Below, piece after piece: positions 60,510 through 64,000 of a DNA stretch of 64,000 nt. The position numbers and the translations under genes are program-made. How positions within the stretch are numbered: position 1 is the stretch's first letter; each line of letters opens with the position of its first letter. A model generated the notes under the pieces. The model saw only the letters and a list, made by a program, of their open reading frames with translations. It had not been told where the DNA came from and searched no databases. Source of the stretch: Lachnospiraceae bacterium XBD2001 (GTDB taxonomy: Bacteria; Bacillota; Clostridia; Lachnospirales; Lachnospiraceae); NCBI GenBank assembly GCA_900116395.1, contig FPAN01000003.1:248001-312000 (forward strand). Reading direction: 5' to 3'.

Positions 60510-61931
60510 CTATCTTCCAAGGAAAACCGTCATAGTATTCCAAATAAAGTAACATTGTAGGGCTCCAAAGGCCAAGATCAATCCATAGCGAATCCGTCGG
60601 ACTGCCAGGTCGTGTCCCTCTTTTGTATGAGGAAGGATTCCGTCCAGCGCCAATAGTACCAGAGGAAATACCGGCAAAAAATAACGACCTTGAATGCCGC
60701 AAATCACCGTCTCCGTCACCGGTGTGTCCTTCAGTAGCATTGCTGGAATCGCCACACCGGCAATCACAACCGGCAAAAGCATCCATAGGTAATCCCATTT
60801 GTGAAAACGTTCCGTACGTCCGGTGTTGTCCAGGCAGGAAACCATAATCATAAGTACCAACGCAAGGTAAATACCGTGGCTTGGATTCACATATTCCAAG
60901 AACCCGATATACGCACCCAACATGGACAAAAAATAGAACTTGCTCTGTACGTAGGAATAAGTGCTCCGTAAAAGTCCCAAATAAGATAGCGGGTCAGCAA
61001 ATACATCCTTTGTAGACCGCATGCCTTCACTTGCAGCCTCCACCTGATACAACGTGCCGGGAGCAAACGCCACATCTACCAGATAGGCCGCAATCAACCC
61101 CGCTAAAAGCGGCAATAAGATGCGAATCGCATTGGCGCCTGCCCTTTTGTTACGGTCAATCAGCAAAAACAAAAGCGGCAACAGAATCAAGTATCCGCCG
61201 CCCTTGGTAATCCCAAGAAGCGCCGCAAAAACAACCACATGGAAGTACGCGATCCTGCGTTCCGGTTCGAAACGACTCCATAGCACACTTGCAATGAAAT
61301 TCACACACACCAAAACCACCATTCCGTCATAGGAATATCCTGTTTGGGTCTGCAGCATCAGCGGAAATACCCCAAGCATAGCCAGAAGATATTTGCCCCG
61401 GGGAATGCGATACACAGCATACGCCCATCCCAGCAGGACAACTGCCATTTGGAACAAGCGTCCCATATAAACCAGCGGAACAAATCCAAGGTGCAGTACT
61501 CTGGCAAGCAAAATACCAAGAATCTGCGGCCAATAGTTGAAGTTCTTGTAGAACAACAGCTCATCCATGCCGTTATAATTCTCCACCAAGGTCTCATCCA
61601 CCGAAAGCCTCTTGGCCTGTTCGAAACGGCTATAAGCATCCAGATTAGGATTCTCGCACCAGGTCAGCTCCCATCCTGCCATGTCACAGGCTCTGGCCAT
61701 ATGACCGTCATTCCCGTGCAGTATCATCTCCGCCCGTTGATAGGACGTCCAAAAATGGTTCGCACCATCCGGAATGGTCCAAGGCAGAAGAACCATAAAA
61801 TAGGTTGCACCCAAAAAGACTCCGCTTAACAGGTAAAAGTAAAGCGGAGTCAAGGATTTACGATATGATAAAAATAACAGTCCGGCAGCATACAACGTCA
61901 TGCATACCGTAACAAAAACCTTCAAATCCAT
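60510..61931 (-). CDS. Polytopic membrane protein, DUF2142-like
   Basis: The 473-residue protein has about ten to twelve hydrophobic segments. The conserved early loop with PDGANHFWTSYQRAEMI (an acidic and aromatic motif between the first helices) and GYSYDGMVVL recall DUF2142 membrane proteins, which resemble GT-C glycosyltransferases and are found in cell-surface polysaccharide loci. It follows a GT2-GtrA protein by 2 nt, so a lipid-linked sugar transfer role is likely but unproven. ATG 61931 has AAGG directly upstream; the longer frame to 61970 overlaps the previous gene. Confidence 0.75.
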   Translation of the reverse strand: MDLKVFVTVCMTLYAAGLLFLSYRKSLTPLYFYLLSGVFLGATYFMVLLPWTIPDGANHFWTSYQRAEMILHGNDGHMARACDMAGWELTWCENPNLDAYSRFEQAKRLSVDETLVENYNGMDELLFYKNFNYWPQILGILLARVLHLGFVPLVYMGRLFQMAVVLLGWAYAVYRIPRGKYLLAMLGVFPLMLQTQTGYSYDGMVVLVCVNFIASVLWSRFEPERRIAYFHVVVFAALLGITKGGGYLILLPLLFLLIDRNKRAGANAIRILLPLLAGLIAAYLVDVAFAPGTLYQVEAASEGMRSTKDVFADPLSYLGLLRSTYSYVQSKFYFLSMLGAYIGFLEYVNPSHGIYLALVLMIMVSCLDNTGRTERFHKWDYLWMLLPVVIAGVAIPAMLLKDTPVTETVICGIQGRYFLPVFPLVLLALDGILPHTKEGHDLAVRRIRYGLILAFGALQCYFIWNTMTVFLGR

Positions 61932-61933
61932 CC

Positions 61934-62968
61934 TTATTCGTCTTTCTGTTTTTTCGAAGCAAACACCCATTTTTTCTGGATGTAGTAATTCATAAAGTAC
62001 AACAGCGTATCTACTATCATCTTCAAAAGAACAACAATTCCGGAGATGAAGTGATCCAAAAGGGTGACAAATGCACCGGATAAGGTTCCGGATAAAACAA
62101 CCAACGCCAAATACTTCAGAAACTGTACTGCAAGATGTCCTTCCTTCTGAAATACCACCTTACGATTCAAGGTGAAATTAAACAGGCAGGAACAGCCACG
62201 GGCTACGTATGTTGCCAGCATAATGGACAGCGGTCCGTGTACAAGAATTGTAAAAAGCACGAACTCCACCAATACCGACAACAAGGATACCAACGAATAC
62301 TTGATCAGACGGCTGTAAATACGAATGGAGTCCAATACCGGATGAAAATGGGAAGAGGAATTATTGTCCTCATACACCGTCGTAATCGGAACCTCATAGA
62401 ACTTCACATGGTGCTTCACCGCTGCAATCAGCATGTTGGTCTCATACTCATATCTGCTTCCTTCCGCTTCCATACAAGCCTGCAGGAAGTCAAAAGGCAA
62501 TCCCCGCAATCCGGTCTGGGTATCGGATACGTTAATTCCGCATAGTACACGATAGACCACACGGGAGATATTATTACCGAAACGGCTGCGGACAGGAATG
62601 GTCTTGTCATCAAATTGGCGACAGCCCATTACCAAATCCGTCGGGTGTTCCTTCATAGCGGCATCGATTTTTAAAATGTCCACCAACAAATGCTGTCCGT
62701 CTGCATCAACGGTGATGACACCCTCTACATCCTTATGCTCCAGGCAATAAGAAAAGGCGGTCTTTAAGGCCTGCCCTTTCCCTTGATTGATTTCATGTTG
62801 TAATAATACGACTTCCGGAATGGTACGAAGCTCAGAAAACACTCCATCATACTCCGTACCGCTTCCGTCATTCACTACAAGAATCCTTGAAAAATGCTCT
62901 GCTAATGACCGAACAAACGGCAGGATGTTCTCTGATGGCTTGTACGCCGGAATTATAATTGCGTTCAA
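61934..62968 (-). CDS. GT2 glycosyltransferase fused to a GtrA-like membrane domain
   Basis: The 344-residue protein has a GT-A fold at 1-210: IIIPAYKPSENILPFV and VVNDGSG at the nucleotide site, TVDADGQH with the DxD-like metal motif, and CGINVSDTQTGLRG. This part resembles dolichol/undecaprenyl-phosphate sugar synthases. Residues from about 220 form a GtrA-like domain of four helices (KYSLVSLLSVLVEFVLF, NFTLNRKVVF). Such proteins make and flip undecaprenyl-phosphate sugars. The DUF2142-like protein 2 nt downstream is a candidate acceptor transferase. Confidence 0.87.
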   Translation of the reverse strand: MNAIIIPAYKPSENILPFVRSLAEHFSRILVVNDGSGTEYDGVFSELRTIPEVVLLQHEINQGKGQALKTAFSYCLEHKDVEGVITVDADGQHLLVDILKIDAAMKEHPTDLVMGCRQFDDKTIPVRSRFGNNISRVVYRVLCGINVSDTQTGLRGLPFDFLQACMEAEGSRYEYETNMLIAAVKHHVKFYEVPITTVYEDNNSSSHFHPVLDSIRIYSRLIKYSLVSLLSVLVEFVLFTILVHGPLSIMLATYVARGCSCLFNFTLNRKVVFQKEGHLAVQFLKYLALVVLSGTLSGAFVTLLDHFISGIVVLLKMIVDTLLYFMNYYIQKKWVFASKKQKDE

Positions 62969-62979
62969 AACAATGCTCC

Positions 62980-63477
62980 TTACTGACGAGTCGTAATAAT
63001 TTGGGCAACCTCTTCGTAGGTACTGCCCTTCGGGATAGAATAGGTACCCGGCTGAATCACGTTATCGTAATTGTTATCTTCCAGATAACGGTTGAAACGA
63101 GATCCGCTATCTACCAATCCGGCATCCTGTAACTTGTTTCCAACAGTCGCGGAACCTTCTCCGCCCTGAATGGTAAAGGATACCGGTTCACCGGTTGCAC
63201 CCGGAATGGTCTCCACGGTAGTAACGGTACCATCTTCATCTACCGTAGTCTCTACCTGCTTCTCATCGATAGGCTCTGGTGTTTCCTCTTCCGTTTCTTC
63301 TTGTACCGGTTCTTCTTTTTCCTGTTCTTCCTTAATGGTCTGTTTGCCGCTCTCCTGGGTAGTTGCTGTAGTCTCCGCAGTGGTATTTGGCTTCATAAAT
63401 GCAATGGCAATTAAGAAAATCAGCGTCGTTACAAACACACCGATTCCCATGCCGCGCATGTAGTATTTCAGCTTCAT
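62980..63477 (-). CDS. MltG-like membrane protein lacking the catalytic domain
   Basis: The 165-residue protein has a membrane helix at about 10-29, an acidic Glu/Pro/Thr-rich linker (about 35-95), and a small domain from about 98 (VSFTIQGGEGSATVGNKLQDAGL, FNRYLEDNNYDNVIQPGTYSIPKG). The last part matches the LysM-like N-terminal domain of MltG (YceG), the endolytic transglycosylase that ends glycan strands, but the catalytic domain with its glutamate is absent. It may bind peptidoglycan or regulate another enzyme. It ends 11 nt before the GT2-GtrA gene, and AGGAGAG precedes its ATG. Confidence 0.78.
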   Translation of the reverse strand: MKLKYYMRGMGIGVFVTTLIFLIAIAFMKPNTTAETTATTQESGKQTIKEEQEKEEPVQEETEEETPEPIDEKQVETTVDEDGTVTTVETIPGATGEPVSFTIQGGEGSATVGNKLQDAGLVDSGSRFNRYLEDNNYDNVIQPGTYSIPKGSTYEEVAQIITTRQ

Positions 63478-63488
63478 CTGTTTCTCTC

Positions 63489-64000
63489 CTATGCCGTATA
63501 GTCCTCGTCAAACAATCCAAGAACCAACTTGATTTCCCCTAAACCTTTTCCCAACTTTTTCGCGATTTCAATTTCGCTGTAGCCTTCCTTGTACATCTTA
63601 AGGATCTGCTCGTTGTCATCCTCCCCAGCCCCGGCCTCGGATTGGGTATCCTCCATTTTCTGCATGAAAACCTGCTTCAAGGATTCCATATTCTCGCGAA
63701 CCGCTTCTCTGACGTCTTCCGGGATTACAGAATCCTCAGGCTCCGTAGTACCATTGGAAAAATCTTCGGAAATCGGCTCACCTTTCAGTGCTTCGTAAGA
63801 AGAAACCATAGCAGCAACGTCCTCTTTTAATGCACGAAGGCTGGACTCGGAATGTTGCAATTCTTCTGTCAGACGGGTGATTTTCTCCTGCTTTTCATTG
63901 AGCATGTTGTAGAGGAACATGACTTCCTCATGGGACTTGTTCATGGAATCCAAAACCGTGTCGGAATACTCATTGATGGCAAGGATTTTCTCATTGGTCT
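63489..64000 (-). CDS. Coiled-coil protein (DUF6115-like), 5' truncated by window edge
   Basis: The frame stays open to the right edge of the window (ITNEKILAINEYSDTVLDSMNK reads without a stop, ending at about 64000), so the true start lies beyond base 64000 and the visible TTG at 63953 is internal. The visible part has a coiled coil (KQEKITRLTEELQHSESSLR), an acidic disordered middle and a C-terminal helix-turn-helix-like block (ILKMYKEGYSEIEIAKKLGKGLGEIKLVLGLF, split by variable residues), the layout I associate with DUF6115 proteins of Lachnospiraceae. It is 11 nt upstream of the MltG-like gene; function unknown. Confidence 0.72.
   Translation of the reverse strand, partial: TNEKILAINEYSDTVLDSMNKSHEEVMFLYNMLNEKQEKITRLTEELQHSESSLRALKEDVAAMVSSYEALKGEPISEDFSNGTTEPEDSVIPEDVREAVRENMESLKQVFMQKMEDTQSEAGAGEDDNEQILKMYKEGYSEIEIAKKLGKGLGEIKLVLGLFDEDYTA

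Overview
The window is ordinary core chromosome of a low-to-moderate GC Gram-positive anaerobe, most likely a member of the Lachnospiraceae (Bacillota, Clostridia). The support is PolC-type replicase, RecU, LexA with a LysM-type cell-division suppressor, the Prp protease beside an N-terminally extended L27, RqcH, SepF, B12-dependent MetH with a separate reactivation protein, and a paired TIGR03960/TIGR03936 radical-SAM module next to RNase G. There is no outer-membrane gene set. I see no tRNA, rRNA, CRISPR array, IS element or prophage, and no gene-free stretch longer than 300 bases. Genus cannot be settled from the sequence alone.

Layout. Positions 1-1689 hold the 3' part of recG, which converges on rqcH (minus strand). 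From about 3.5 to 32.4 kb nearly everything is on the plus strand. First comes an information-processing and envelope run: yloC-gmk-rpoZ-rimO-pgsA-cinA-rsmD-coaD, a coiled-coil protein, two pseudouridine synthases and recU. A histidine operon follows (hisZG fusion, hisD, hisB, HisF-like-HisIE fusion). Next are the radical-SAM pair, RNase G, an L21-leader-controlled rplU-prp-rpmA unit, obgE-yhbY-nadD/yqeK-rsfS, and the divergent SOS pair lexA/yneA-like. The run ends with a methionine module (metF, MetH reactivation protein, metH), plsC and a XerC/D-type recombinase.

From 32.5 kb to the end all genes are on the minus strand. Read in transcription order (right to left), the first group is a coiled-coil/MltG-like pair, a GT2-GtrA glycosyltransferase and a DUF2142-like membrane protein. 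Then comes the conserved rpsB-tsf-pyrH-frr-uppS-cdsA-dxr-rseP-ispG-polC cluster, with a polysaccharide deacetylase and a bactofilin inserted between tsf and pyrH. It continues with pheA, ppx, ppk1 and a HAD phosphatase. After these are an orphan 64-residue protein with its own promoter and terminator, infC-rpmI-rplT behind an L20-type leader with an attenuator hairpin, and a HlyD-like/ylmE/sepF/ylmH/aroB/lspA/rluD run.

I found no wholly new system. The best second-look items are the gene fusions (especially a HisF-like domain that has lost both catalytic aspartates and is joined to HisIE), the conserved but uncharacterised radical-SAM pair, the catalytic-domain-less MltG-like protein, the bactofilin/deacetylase insertion, and the orphan small protein. 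Several control regions are unusually legible: LexA operators inside a consensus promoter, an AUU start for infC, and the L20 and L21 leaders.
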